The notes below the pieces were generated by a model, which was not told where the DNA came from, made no database searches, and saw only the letters and a list, made by a program, of their open reading frames with translations. From NCBI RefSeq assembly GCF_014636095.1, contig NZ_BMDV01000006.1:124001-188000 (forward strand): a stretch of DNA of 64,000 bases, written 5' to 3'. The DNA is from Acinetobacter modestus. Its GTDB lineage: Bacteria > Pseudomonadota > Gammaproteobacteria > Pseudomonadales > Moraxellaceae. This document shows, piece after piece, positions 9,157 to 17,974 of the stretch; position 1 is the stretch's first letter; every line of letters starts with the position of its first letter. The position numbers and the translations under genes were made by a program.

Positions 9157-10212
9157 TCATATTAAATAAATTTTCGTGGTAACCCCTAAATACTCGTAAG
9201 CAACCTGTGTCTTGTTAGAAAAGTCCTCATCTCTTGTGAAAAGATATTCACAAAAGCAAGCATAGGAAGCATGTGACATATCACTAAATGAGGCAATAAA
9301 ACGCTTTTCTTTATGAAGACCAGAGTCAGAATAAAAACCTATCAAATTAAGCATCGTGTAAATCTGATTTACTTTTTCAAAAACATAATACTCATTTTCA
9401 GAATTGATCCTTTTTTGTTTCAATTGAAAAAAATCATCCATTTCCACACTTTCTAGCTCTAAATTATTTTCTTTTAACAACCTCCAAATTTGATGCAGTA
9501 CATTTGGTGGCTGAATCTTTTTTAAATTATCAATATTTATATTTAATTTATCTCTAAAATTTAGATGAGCATATTTTTCCTTGTTTAGCTCCTCAAGATG
9601 TTGTCTTGATATGCTAACAGACTCTTCGTATTGTTTCTGCCTAGATCTTAATTTTGGTATTTCTACTTTATATTTTTCTATTTCAGAGAGAATATAATCA
9701 TCTTTATATTCAGAGTTTTCCAAGTTCATTAAACTCTCTTCTAGAAAAAACAATAAGTTATTTAAGTTTTCTATTTGTTCTTTTTCAAACATGTTAAAGT
9801 CTTTAACACCACCATACAGTGCAAATATATTCTTCTTAAGAGAATCTATATGTTTGTTTAGATAATTATTCTCAATATATCTATTGAAGTGTGTTAGGGG
9901 ACTTTCCCATGACCTCAAAATAGTATTAGACAATATTCCATTTTTATCAGTAGTTAACTCAATATAATGGGCATCTAACGCACCAAGTACTTCTAAAAAT
10001 GCTAAACCATAAACACTACTTTTTCCTTTTACAACAGACCTATAAATTTCCTCCAATGTAATTGGTGAATAAACTGCTTGTACATCATTTTTTAGTATTT
10101 GAAATAAATCACTATCTCTGGATAAGAGATTTTTTGGTTCAGTGAATAAGTCTAAAACATTATGATCTAAATAAGCCAATGGCTTCTCTTGAATCTCTTT
10201 TTTATTCTTCAT
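9157..10212 (-). CDS. Putative PIN-domain nuclease with a long coiled-coil insertion
   Basis: A 351-residue protein, clearly more AT-rich than its neighbours. The N-terminus has a PIN-like first strand, AYLDHNVLDLF, with Asp16, then SPITLEEIYRS with Glu54/Glu55. The other half of a PIN core appears only at the far end: SDMSHASYACF (Asp311, His314) and FTRDEDF (Asp328, Asp330). Together these give the acidic metal-binding set of PIN ribonucleases. Between them lie about 250 residues, of which roughly 140-235 are strongly coiled-coil, where a normal PIN domain has about 60. No antitoxin-like gene is adjacent. The PIN call is from motif spacing and is inference; the target is unknown. Confidence 0.6.
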   Translation of the reverse strand: MKNKKEIQEKPLAYLDHNVLDLFTEPKNLLSRDSDLFQILKNDVQAVYSPITLEEIYRSVVKGKSSVYGLAFLEVLGALDAHYIELTTDKNGILSNTILRSWESPLTHFNRYIENNYLNKHIDSLKKNIFALYGGVKDFNMFEKEQIENLNNLLFFLEESLMNLENSEYKDDYILSEIEKYKVEIPKLRSRQKQYEESVSISRQHLEELNKEKYAHLNFRDKLNINIDNLKKIQPPNVLHQIWRLLKENNLELESVEMDDFFQLKQKRINSENEYYVFEKVNQIYTMLNLIGFYSDSGLHKEKRFIASFSDMSHASYACFCEYLFTRDEDFSNKTQVAYEYLGVTTKIYLI

Positions 10213-10340
10213 AGAATTCTTTTTGTTTAAGGACTTTCAACAATATATTGTAAAGATTATCAATTTTAAAATATAGATGCACCACATTAAAATCCATGCT
10301 AAAAAGTAGACAATTCAACTAAATTTGAGAATATTTATAA

Positions 10341-11312
10341 ATGAAAAGAATAATTGCTTTGGCTTTATTAAGTTCGTACTTTCCTTTACTGAGCCATGCA
10401 GAAACAAGCAAAACTCTGCCGATCATTGAACAACAAAAACAGGTTGCAGGCTACTACCAATATCAAGCAGATGACGTACAAATCACTGCCTTGCTTGATG
10501 GCACCAACTTTATGTCGCCAAACTTATTTAAAGATATTTCTCAACAACAAGTGCAACAAATTTTGAAGAAATATTATGCTGATCAAGAGAAAGGTATACA
10601 GACCTCAGTGAATGCCTTCCTCGTCAATACAGGAAAATCTCTGGTATTAGTGGATAGCGGTGCAGCCAGTTGTTTTGGTGCTCATTTAGGTTCAGTTTTA
10701 AGCAATCTAAAAGCATCAGGCTATCAACCTGAACAAGTTGATACCATTCTACTCACACATCTACATCCCGACCATGTCTGTGGTATCAGTAAAGATGGCG
10801 TTGCCAATTTTCCTAATGCAACCGTTTACGTTTCCAATAACGAAGCCAATTACTGGTTAGATCCAAAGCAAGCAGCGAAACTTCCAAAAGACAAGCAAGC
10901 CAACTATCAAGGAACAGTGGAAAAAATTAAACAAGCCATTGCACCATATCAAACCAAGCAACGCTTTAAAACGTATAAACTCGGTGATGAAATTCAGGGC
11001 TTTAAAGTCATTAACACAGCGGGACATACACCAGGGCATTTTAGTTATGAACTAAAAACCAAAGGTGAATCTGTAGTCTTTATTGGTGATATCGTACATT
11101 CTCATACCGTGCAATTTGACAAACCAGAAACTGCAATCGAATACGATATAGACCCGAAAAAAGCAGTTGAAACGCGTTTAAAGCAATTCGCAAATTTTGC
11201 TAAAAATGGACAAACCATTGCCGCTCCACATTTGCCTTTCCCGGGGATTGGACATATTTATTCAGCAGATGAAAAGAGCTATCAATGGATTCCAGTGCAT
11301 TTTAAAGATTAA
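10341..11312 (+). CDS. Exported MBL-fold metallo-hydrolase
   Basis: A 323-residue metallo-beta-lactamase-fold enzyme with a signal peptide (residues 1-20, cut after Ser-His-Ala), so it acts in the periplasm or outside. The zinc motif HxHxDH reads THLHPDH with His140, His142, Asp144 and His145. AGHTPGH at 227-233 and the bridging Asp250 in Ile-Gly-Asp complete two metal sites. The long N-terminal part and TSVNAFLVNTG segment resemble the group that includes lactonases and related hydrolases, but the substrate cannot be read from sequence. It stands alone and ends at a hairpin terminator. Confidence 0.88.
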   Translation: MKRIIALALLSSYFPLLSHAETSKTLPIIEQQKQVAGYYQYQADDVQITALLDGTNFMSPNLFKDISQQQVQQILKKYYADQEKGIQTSVNAFLVNTGKSLVLVDSGAASCFGAHLGSVLSNLKASGYQPEQVDTILLTHLHPDHVCGISKDGVANFPNATVYVSNNEANYWLDPKQAAKLPKDKQANYQGTVEKIKQAIAPYQTKQRFKTYKLGDEIQGFKVINTAGHTPGHFSYELKTKGESVVFIGDIVHSHTVQFDKPETAIEYDIDPKKAVETRLKQFANFAKNGQTIAAPHLPFPGIGHIYSADEKSYQWIPVHFKD

Positions 11313-11335
11313 GACAAATAAGCTGATTCTAGGCA

Positions 11336-11372
11336 ATAAAAAAGCGACTTTCATGGTTGCTTTTTTACTCTA
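11336..11372. terminator. Terminator between the MBL hydrolase and LysE genes
   Basis: AAAAAAGCGAC and GTTGCTTTTTT form a short stem (one G:T pair) around a loop of about seven bases, with A- and T-runs on either side. It sits between two convergent genes and can serve both. Confidence 0.75.
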
Positions 11373-11996
11373 TCACTTCATCCCAAAGATCAACTTCAAT
11401 CCAAGCAAGGTCATCACCCCACCAGCAATACGATCAAAAACAGCCTTAGATTTTAAATACACTTTGCGTGGTCCTTCTGCTGACAATGCGACTGCCACAA
11501 GCGAATACCAGCCCGCATCAATAAAAAAGCATAGCATCGGTAATACCACATAAAAATACGTTGGGATTTCTTTCGGCAATAACGCGGTAAAAATACTAGC
11601 AAGGATAATCGCAATTTTAGGGTTACTTAATTGGGTAATCAGTCCTAAACGAAATGCTTGCGTATAACTCATGGTCTTGACTGCACCATTTACAGCCTCC
11701 ATGGGTTCTTTGGCATGTTTAATAATTTTATACGCCAGCCAAAGTAAGTACAGACCACCAAAAACTTTCAAAGCAATATAGGCAGAAGGCACAGCCAACA
11801 AAATTGCTTGTAGCCCCATCACTGCAAGCAAGCCAAATAATGCTGCACCCGTGCCTGTACCAAGCGCAGTAAATAAGCCATGTTTACGTGAAATCGCAAT
11901 TGAGTTTTTGGCAACATAAATAAATGTAGGACCGGGACTAATTGCCCCCAACATTAATGCCAAAGCAATAGAGCCTAAAATCAATAATGATTCCAA
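11373..11996 (-). CDS. LysE family translocator (TTG start)
   Basis: A 207-residue inner-membrane exporter of amino acids or similar metabolites. The signature Ile-Ser-Pro-Gly-Pro-Thr-Phe follows the first helix, and Asn-Pro-Lys-Ile-Ala lies near residue 126. I prefer the TTG at 11996 (then ESLLILGSIALALM), which has GAGG about seven bases before it and fits relatives; an ATG at 12026 would add ten residues and has no ribosome site. It is only distantly like the LysE gene at 1.2-1.7 kb. Six membrane segments; substrate unknown. Confidence 0.88.
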   Translation of the reverse strand: MESLLILGSIALALMLGAISPGPTFIYVAKNSIAISRKHGLFTALGTGTGAALFGLLAVMGLQAILLAVPSAYIALKVFGGLYLLWLAYKIIKHAKEPMEAVNGAVKTMSYTQAFRLGLITQLSNPKIAIILASIFTALLPKEIPTYFYVVLPMLCFFIDAGWYSLVAVALSAEGPRKVYLKSKAVFDRIAGGVMTLLGLKLIFGMK

Positions 11997-12352
11997 GATA
12001 GACCTCAATATTAGAATAATTTTCAACTATTTATTTTACTTAAAAAACTATAATAGAAGATATAATTTTTTTGATTTATGTTTATAAATTTAAGGATTTT
12101 TCAAGCAATTTGATATTTAGTAAAAAACTAAAAATAGAGTAAAAACTCAATTTAATTTCAATATCAAACAGTTAAAACATAGCACATGAATAGTAAAATT
12201 TTATTGTGCATCCGTTTTTTCTATTAAAGTTTTTTTCTGATAATAATTTATCATCGATTTTTAGCAGAACTTTCATATATTTTTAAAACATATAATCCCA
12301 TAATAAAATTATGGCTTTAATTTTCTTTAGAACTACAAACGAGGCACATCAG
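11997..12352. other. Long AT-rich intergenic region between lysE-type and oleate hydratase genes
   Basis: About 350 bases, very AT-rich, between divergent genes. It should carry promoters for both. A direct partial repeat of the type AGTAAAAAACTAAAAATAGA / AGTAAAAACTCAA lies near 12118-12148. No open reading frame or strong palindrome is visible. Confidence 0.45.
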
Positions 12353-13975
12353 ATGCAAAATAAAAGACTTAAAACATTAGATCACTCTAAATCACATCTT
12401 TGGATTGTAGGTGGAGGCATAGCTGGTATGGCTGCTGCTGCTTTTGCGATTCGTGATGCTAAAGTGCCGGCCGAAAATATCCATATTTTAGAAGAATTGA
12501 ATGTTTCTGGTGGTTCGATGGATGGTGGACATAATCCGCTTAATCCGAACCAAGCATGGGTCACACGTGGTGGACGTATGCTAACTGATGAAACTTATTT
12601 ATGTACTTGGGATTTATTTTCAAGTATTCCATCTTTAGAAAATCCAGACATTTCTGTTCGTGAAGAATGTCGTGAATTTAACGAACAAATTAAAACCAAT
12701 GCTCAAGCACGTTTGATCGACTCAAATCATATTATTGCAGAAGCCCAAAAATTGGGATTATCAACGCTCAACCGTGCCCAAATGTTACGCCTACTGGCAT
12801 TAAAAGAAGATCGTATCGGTAGCCGCCGTATTGATGAATTTTTTGATGATGCATTTTTCCAAAGTAATTTTTGGCGGATGTGGCGAACCACTTTTGCCTT
12901 TCAAAAATGGCATAGCGCAGCAGAATTACGCCGTTATTTTTTACGTTTCATTCAAGAATTACCACGCATCCATACCTTAGCAGGCGTAAAACGAACCAAA
13001 TACAATCAATATGATTCAATGATTCACCCCCTACAACGTTGGTTGGTGGAACAAGGCGTTGATGTTCGTTTCGGTAGTTATGTCACAGATGCGGACTTTG
13101 TCGAAGATGCCCAAACGAAGGAACGTAAGGCAGCCAAACTTTATGTCAACATTCCAGAAGGCACTGAACAAATTCAACTGGGCGAGCATGATCTTGCGCT
13201 CTTTACTTTAGGTTCAATTACGGCTGATTCACGTTATGGCGATAAATTCGATGTTCCAGAGCTGATTCGTGATCGACAAGATCATGGCTGGCGTTTGTGG
13301 GAAACATTGGCTCAAAAAGCCACTGATTTTGGTCGCCCAATGACTTTCTATGGCAACATTGATGAGCATAAATGGAAATCCTTTACGCTCACCATGCATG
13401 ATGATGTACTACTAAAGCGGATTATTGATTACACAGGAAATGAACCAGGTACAGGTGCACTCATGACTTGGTTTGAATCTGGTTGGCATCTGTCTGTGGT
13501 CGTCCCAGCTCAACCACATTTTGCTGACTTACCAGAAGGCAAATTCACCTTATGGGGTTATGGTTTTGAAATTGACCATTTCGGCGATTACATTAAAAAA
13601 TCAATGAGTGAAGCCACAGGTCAAGAGATTTTAATTGAGTTGATTCATCAACTTGGTTTCGATGACATCTTGGATCATGTGTTGGCACATACCGACATTA
13701 CCACGGTGATGATGCCTTATGCCTCTGCCCTATTTGCATGTCGTAAAGCAGGTGATCGTCCCTTGGTGATTCCTGAAAATTCGGTCAACTTTGCTTTCTT
13801 GGGTCAGTTCGTAGAGCTTGAAGATGATGTGGTTTTCACTGTGGAATATTCAGTACGTTGCGCCATGATTGCCATTTATCAACTCTTAGGTGTCGAACGT
13901 GAAATTCCAGAGATTTATAATGGTTTACTTGATCCTAAAGTTGGCTTAAATGCTTTGGAAGCAGTTTTTCACTAA
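12353..13975 (+). CDS. ohyA: Oleate hydratase (MCRA family)
   Basis: FAD-dependent enzyme that adds water to cis-9 double bonds of fatty acids, giving 10-hydroxy fatty acids; known homologues help bacteria cope with toxic unsaturated fatty acids. The 540 residues fit the family. The dinucleotide-binding start IVGGGIAGMAAAAFAIRDA is near residues 17-36, followed by the family-typical EELNVSGGSMDGG and WVTRGGRMLTDETYLC. The C-terminal ENSVNFAFLGQFVELEDDVVFTVEYS region is also diagnostic. The ATG at 12353 follows GAGG; an upstream in-frame ATG (12311) would add 14 residues. The gene symbol is by family, not by neighbourhood. Confidence 0.95.
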   Translation: MQNKRLKTLDHSKSHLWIVGGGIAGMAAAAFAIRDAKVPAENIHILEELNVSGGSMDGGHNPLNPNQAWVTRGGRMLTDETYLCTWDLFSSIPSLENPDISVREECREFNEQIKTNAQARLIDSNHIIAEAQKLGLSTLNRAQMLRLLALKEDRIGSRRIDEFFDDAFFQSNFWRMWRTTFAFQKWHSAAELRRYFLRFIQELPRIHTLAGVKRTKYNQYDSMIHPLQRWLVEQGVDVRFGSYVTDADFVEDAQTKERKAAKLYVNIPEGTEQIQLGEHDLALFTLGSITADSRYGDKFDVPELIRDRQDHGWRLWETLAQKATDFGRPMTFYGNIDEHKWKSFTLTMHDDVLLKRIIDYTGNEPGTGALMTWFESGWHLSVVVPAQPHFADLPEGKFTLWGYGFEIDHFGDYIKKSMSEATGQEILIELIHQLGFDDILDHVLAHTDITTVMMPYASALFACRKAGDRPLVIPENSVNFAFLGQFVELEDDVVFTVEYSVRCAMIAIYQLLGVEREIPEIYNGLLDPKVGLNALEAVFH

Positions 13976-13979
13976 ATTT

Positions 13980-14019
13980 TAAAAAGCCATAGGGCGGATT
14001 GCTGCCCTATGGCTTTTCA
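13980..14019. terminator. Strong bidirectional terminator after oleate hydratase
   Basis: A perfect 14-base stem, AAAAGCCATAGGGC (13982-13995) and GCCCTATGGCTTTT (14004-14017), closes an eight-base loop. It lies between two convergent genes. Confidence 0.93.
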
Positions 14020-14021
14020 GC

Positions 14022-14780
14022 TTATTTTGATAAAACGATATAAGCAACTTCACTGCTAAAAGAACCATCAGCTTTGATTTGATAATATCGTTGCACCTGC
14101 TCTGATGATTTGCTTTGTAAATCACATATGGTGGTAATGGCATATTCAGGCGTTTGCATCCGTTCTGTCCAACTTTGGAAATCTAAATCCAAACGTTGCT
14201 TTGCAACGGTTTCAACTTTAAAGCCTGTATATTCAGCGAAATGCATCCATTCTTCTAAACTATAATTTCTGACATGACTCGAGTCTCGAATCATTTCAAT
14301 GGTCTGAAAAAAAGTATCAATCACAGGATTTGAATTTCCTAAAATATCAACAATAATAACTTTGCCGCCTTGAGTTAATACACGATAAATTTCATGCATT
14401 GCCTGAGCAACACTCTGCCAATGATGCGCTGAATAACGCGTGATGACACAGTCAAAACTTTGATCTACAAAAGGCAATTGTTCCGCTGCACCTTGTTGGG
14501 CAATCACGTTTTCAAAACCTCTTTGTTTGGCTTGAATCGATACAAGCTCAACCATTGACGGCGTTAAATCATAGGCAACTACTTCATCAACCAATGCTGC
14601 CACCTGATAAGTCACATGCCCACCACCACAGCCCAAATCTAAGACTTTTTGAAATTGATGAGATTGGATGAGTTGTTGCATCTTCTGAAATTCGACGCCT
14701 TGTGCATGTACGTGACTGTGTAAATAAGCTTGCGATTTATCTTGGTATTGCTGTTGATTAACTTGATGCTGAGTGGTCAT
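14022..14780 (-). CDS. Class I SAM-dependent methyltransferase (UbiE-like)
   Basis: A 252-residue cytosolic methyltransferase. Motif I, VLDLGCGGGH, is at 46-55 and binds the S-adenosylmethionine; an acidic residue at the end of strand two (VAYDLT), the FDCVITRYSAHHW motif and the post-motif GGKVIIVDILG follow in the right order. Its layout is that of UbiE/COQ5-type enzymes, but it is a lone gene with no quinone genes nearby, so the substrate stays open. No truncation. Confidence 0.88.
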   Translation of the reverse strand: MTTQHQVNQQQYQDKSQAYLHSHVHAQGVEFQKMQQLIQSHQFQKVLDLGCGGGHVTYQVAALVDEVVAYDLTPSMVELVSIQAKQRGFENVIAQQGAAEQLPFVDQSFDCVITRYSAHHWQSVAQAMHEIYRVLTQGGKVIIVDILGNSNPVIDTFFQTIEMIRDSSHVRNYSLEEWMHFAEYTGFKVETVAKQRLDLDFQSWTERMQTPEYAITTICDLQSKSSEQVQRYYQIKADGSFSSEVAYIVLSK

Positions 14781-14880
14781 GTTTTTATCCTTGCTATGTC
14801 ATCTATCTTTTACAATAGACGACACTAATCAAAAATAAAAATGATGTATTTTAATAAAATTAATAAAAAAAAGTTATCAA

Positions 14881-15558
14881 TTATAATCCAATTAAACTGG
14901 CTGCTACATTAATAGCGATGGCTAAAATCATAGTATTAAAAATAAAAGCCAAAACACAATGAAAAATATTGAGATGCCTCAATTCAGAACTGGTAATAGA
15001 AACATCTGCCGTTTGTGCAGAAGTTCCAATAATATAACTAAAATAAATAAAATCGAGATAATCAGGTTGATCAGTTTTTGGAAAATCTAAACCCGGATCC
15101 TTTTGCTGACTTTTGGCAAGATAATAATCATGCGCGTAGTGAATCGCAAATAAAGTATGCAGCAACAGCCATGTTGAAAAAATAGTCCCGATGGTCAATA
15201 AAATCAGAAATGCTTTTAAAAAAGTTTGGTCTTTTGGGACATGACTCAATTGCACCACAATCGAAATAAAACAAATCACAATCGCAATCAACACGACATT
15301 TAGAATGGCCCATTTGCCTGCATCTTGTTGTTTGGCTCTTTGTAAAATATGTACGGCATCTAAGCGCCACATCATTTTTAAGGTCAGAAATAAATATAAC
15401 CAAATGGCAATATTCCAGCCTATTTGTAAACAAGTTGCCCATTGCCAATGGGTGAAAAAATGCAAAACTGCATAAAGCACGAGACCTAAACTAAAGGTTG
15501 CGGATAGGTATGGTCGATGTCTAATCCCTCTCGCAAAACGCTGTATAAAGCTCTGCAT
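14881..15558 (-). CDS. DUF1345 domain membrane protein
   Basis: A 225-residue protein with about six membrane segments, including two near the N-terminus, a pair at about 85-135 and one at the C-terminus. The block DFIYFSYIIGTSAQTADVSI near 165-190 is the hallmark of DUF1345, a family of unknown function. It is divergent from the tetR gene, and a palindromic operator (15687-15702) lies in the shared 179-base gap, so the TetR protein may control it too. Confidence 0.88.
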   Translation of the reverse strand: MQSFIQRFARGIRHRPYLSATFSLGLVLYAVLHFFTHWQWATCLQIGWNIAIWLYLFLTLKMMWRLDAVHILQRAKQQDAGKWAILNVVLIAIVICFISIVVQLSHVPKDQTFLKAFLILLTIGTIFSTWLLLHTLFAIHYAHDYYLAKSQQKDPGLDFPKTDQPDYLDFIYFSYIIGTSAQTADVSITSSELRHLNIFHCVLAFIFNTMILAIAINVAASLIGL

Positions 15559-15686
15559 TGTTCACCTTTTATTTTGTGTTTAGTCTCAATTGATGCTTAT
15601 TTTGACGTTATAAAGTCTTATCAGAACACCATATCACATGTATTTTACTTAAATTAAACAAAATATAAGCTGCTTAAGATTTACTT

Positions 15687-15702
15687 CGGACAAAAATGTC
15701 CG
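15687..15702. promoter_or_regulatory. Palindromic operator, probable TetR-family binding site
   Basis: CGGACA-AAAA-TGTCCG, a perfect 6+4+6 inverted repeat, lies 35 bases before the tetR ATG and about 130 bases before the divergent DUF1345 gene. Size, symmetry and place are those of a self-regulating TetR operator. Binding is inference. Confidence 0.7.
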
Positions 15703-15737
15703 TTTAATTCACATTCGATCTTTCAAGAATTTGAGTC

Positions 15738-16286
15738 ATGGCAAAACGTCAGCAATTGGCAGCGCATAATCGTGACGAACTCCTCAACGCAGCAGAGGAA
15801 GTCTTTAGAACACACGGTGTTCACGTCCCATTACAAACCATTATTGATCATGCAGGCGTTGGTCGTGCGACCTTTTATCGCAACTTTGCAGATCGAAAGG
15901 CATTGATGCTGGCTTTACTTGAACAAGCAATGACTCGTTTAGAGCAACGCGCTCAAGCCTTACAAGGACTCAATGATGGTTTTATTCGTCTAATCGAAGG
16001 CCACGTTGAACAACTCCCGCATTTGGTTGTATTGATTGATTACTGGCGCATTATTGATCGACAAGACCCAATCATGCTAAACATTTATGAAAGACGTGAT
16101 AAAGCTTTGCAACCATTGATTGATCAAGCAATTGAACATCGACTCTGTCGTCATGACCTCACTCCACAAGATTTTGGCATGATTACGGCGATTTTAGGAT
16201 CTTCATTTCAGGGACATCATCGTTCTGATCAAATTCGCTTAGCACAACGTGCAATAGAATTATTATTAAACGGCATTAAAGTTTAG
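15738..16286 (+). CDS. TetR/AcrR family transcriptional regulator
   Basis: A 182-residue repressor. Residues 10-55 form the TetR DNA-binding domain: ELLNAAEEVFRTHGV, then LQTIIDHAGVGRATFYRNF with the usual Gly-Val...Thr-Phe-Tyr recognition helix. The remaining all-helical part is the ligand and dimer domain. It lies 13 bases upstream of the MFS gene and in the same direction, followed by the HlyD gene, so it most likely represses this three-gene efflux operon and itself through the palindrome upstream. The inducer is unknown. Confidence 0.93.
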   Translation: MAKRQQLAAHNRDELLNAAEEVFRTHGVHVPLQTIIDHAGVGRATFYRNFADRKALMLALLEQAMTRLEQRAQALQGLNDGFIRLIEGHVEQLPHLVVLIDYWRIIDRQDPIMLNIYERRDKALQPLIDQAIEHRLCRHDLTPQDFGMITAILGSSFQGHHRSDQIRLAQRAIELLLNGIKV

Positions 16287-16299
16287 TTCGAGGAATAAC

Positions 16300-17946
16300 A
16301 TGGATAAAAGCCCTCGCTATCTTGAAACTCCTCCTGATTGGTCTGCGGATGAGCGTCCAACCTTACCTGGCTCGCCCGCAGCAATCGCACACGCTAAACC
16401 AAAACGCTTCGCCTATTTTTTTATTGGGCTGTTTATTTGTATTGCTGCAAGTTTAAGTAATGGCTTTATCGTTGCGAATTTGCCCATTTTCCAAGGTGAA
16501 TATGGTCTAACCCCTTCTCAAGCTGCTTGGTTACCTGCGGCTTATGTGATGGCGAATGTTAGTTCTAACCTGATTTTATTTAAAGCTCGTCAACAATATG
16601 GTTTGCGCCTATTTTCAGAAATTGGTCTATTGGTTTTTATTGGCGTATTGATCTTACACATTTTTGTCAAAACCTATGAAATGGCATTGTTTGTTCGTTT
16701 CATCGCTGGCTTAGCAGCTGCACCACTTAGCTCATTGGGTATGTATTACACAATGCAAGCTTTTGGTAAAGCCGATATGGCCAAAGGAATTTATTTAGCA
16801 TTCGGATTCCAACAGCTTGGTCTACCCTTAGCGTGGATTGTTTCCCCTTTCTTGCTGAGTGCCAATCAGTGGGATGTGATTTATACCTTTGAACTGGGCT
16901 TAGCAATCTGTTGTTTAGCGATGGTGGTTGCCTTGAAGCTTCCTCGAAGCTTGCGTTTACAGGTTTTTGAAAAGCAGGACTTCTTCACTTTTGCTTTGCT
17001 CGCTCCCGGTTTTGCATGTTTGTGTATTGTATTAACCCAGGGGCCAATTCATTGGTGGTTTGATAGTCCTTGGTTGGCCTATACCTTAATTGTGGGTTTT
17101 TGTTTGATTGTTTTTGGTCTTACTTACGAACATTATCGTGCTAATCCATTGATCATGACGCGTTGGTTAGCAGCGGGCGATTTACTCAGTTTTGTGGTCA
17201 GCGCCTTTGCCTTACGTTTGTTAATGTCAGAACAAAGTTATGCTGCTGTCAATTTTCTAAAAACCATAGGTATGGGACCCGATCAGTTTGTCCCACTCTA
17301 TGTCGTAATTTTCTGTGGCACCATTGCAGGCTCAGTCTTTAGTGCGCTCACATTTCACCGTGAACGCCTCATTCTGAATTTATTTCTCGCTGAAATCTTA
17401 ATTTTAATTGCCTGCGCCTTAGATTATCACCTCACCAGTGACGTTCGCCCTGCCAATTTCTATCGTAGTCAATTTTTAGTCAGCTTTGCAGGCGGCGTAT
17501 TTATCGGTCCACTGTTACTCATGGGCTTTATGCGAACTTTACAACGTGGTCCTCAATATGTAGTGACCTTTATTGTATTGTTTTCAGCAACGCAAAACTT
17601 TGGTGGTTTAGTCGGTTCTTCCTTCTTTAACACCTATCAGCAACGCCATACCTATGACTATAAAGTAGAAATCAACAGCAGTCTCGACCCTACCGACCCC
17701 ATCGTCGCACAACGCTTACAAACCTATCAACATAGTGCCATGCTCAACAGCAATGATCCTGTTTTGCAAAACAACCAAGCCTTGCAGAATCTGAATAAAT
17801 TAGTAACCCGTGAAGCCCAAGTCCGAGCCTATAACGATGTAATTGCATTAAATGGCATTTTTGCAGTGGTTTTACTACTTTGGGGCTTATTCAAATATGT
17901 ACGGAATAAATACAAAACTCGAAAAAGTTTGCAAACAGCCAGTTAG
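16300..17946 (+). CDS. MFS efflux transporter (EmrB-like, DHA2 type)
   Basis: A 548-residue inner-membrane transporter with a 40-residue polar N-terminus and about 14 hydrophobic segments. YGLTPSQAAWLPAAYVMANV near 65-85 matches the motif after the first helix of EmrB-like drug exporters. A large polar insert (about 445-510) lies before the last helix. The GAGG ribosome site is close upstream, and the HlyD adaptor gene starts 28 bases downstream; the pair probably joins an outer-membrane channel encoded elsewhere to form a tripartite pump. The substrate is unknown. Efflux is inferred from family and context. Confidence 0.9.
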   Translation: MDKSPRYLETPPDWSADERPTLPGSPAAIAHAKPKRFAYFFIGLFICIAASLSNGFIVANLPIFQGEYGLTPSQAAWLPAAYVMANVSSNLILFKARQQYGLRLFSEIGLLVFIGVLILHIFVKTYEMALFVRFIAGLAAAPLSSLGMYYTMQAFGKADMAKGIYLAFGFQQLGLPLAWIVSPFLLSANQWDVIYTFELGLAICCLAMVVALKLPRSLRLQVFEKQDFFTFALLAPGFACLCIVLTQGPIHWWFDSPWLAYTLIVGFCLIVFGLTYEHYRANPLIMTRWLAAGDLLSFVVSAFALRLLMSEQSYAAVNFLKTIGMGPDQFVPLYVVIFCGTIAGSVFSALTFHRERLILNLFLAEILILIACALDYHLTSDVRPANFYRSQFLVSFAGGVFIGPLLLMGFMRTLQRGPQYVVTFIVLFSATQNFGGLVGSSFFNTYQQRHTYDYKVEINSSLDPTDPIVAQRLQTYQHSAMLNSNDPVLQNNQALQNLNKLVTREAQVRAYNDVIALNGIFAVVLLLWGLFKYVRNKYKTRKSLQTAS

Positions 17947-17974
17947 TACCATCGTATTAGATTGAGAAAAGATT

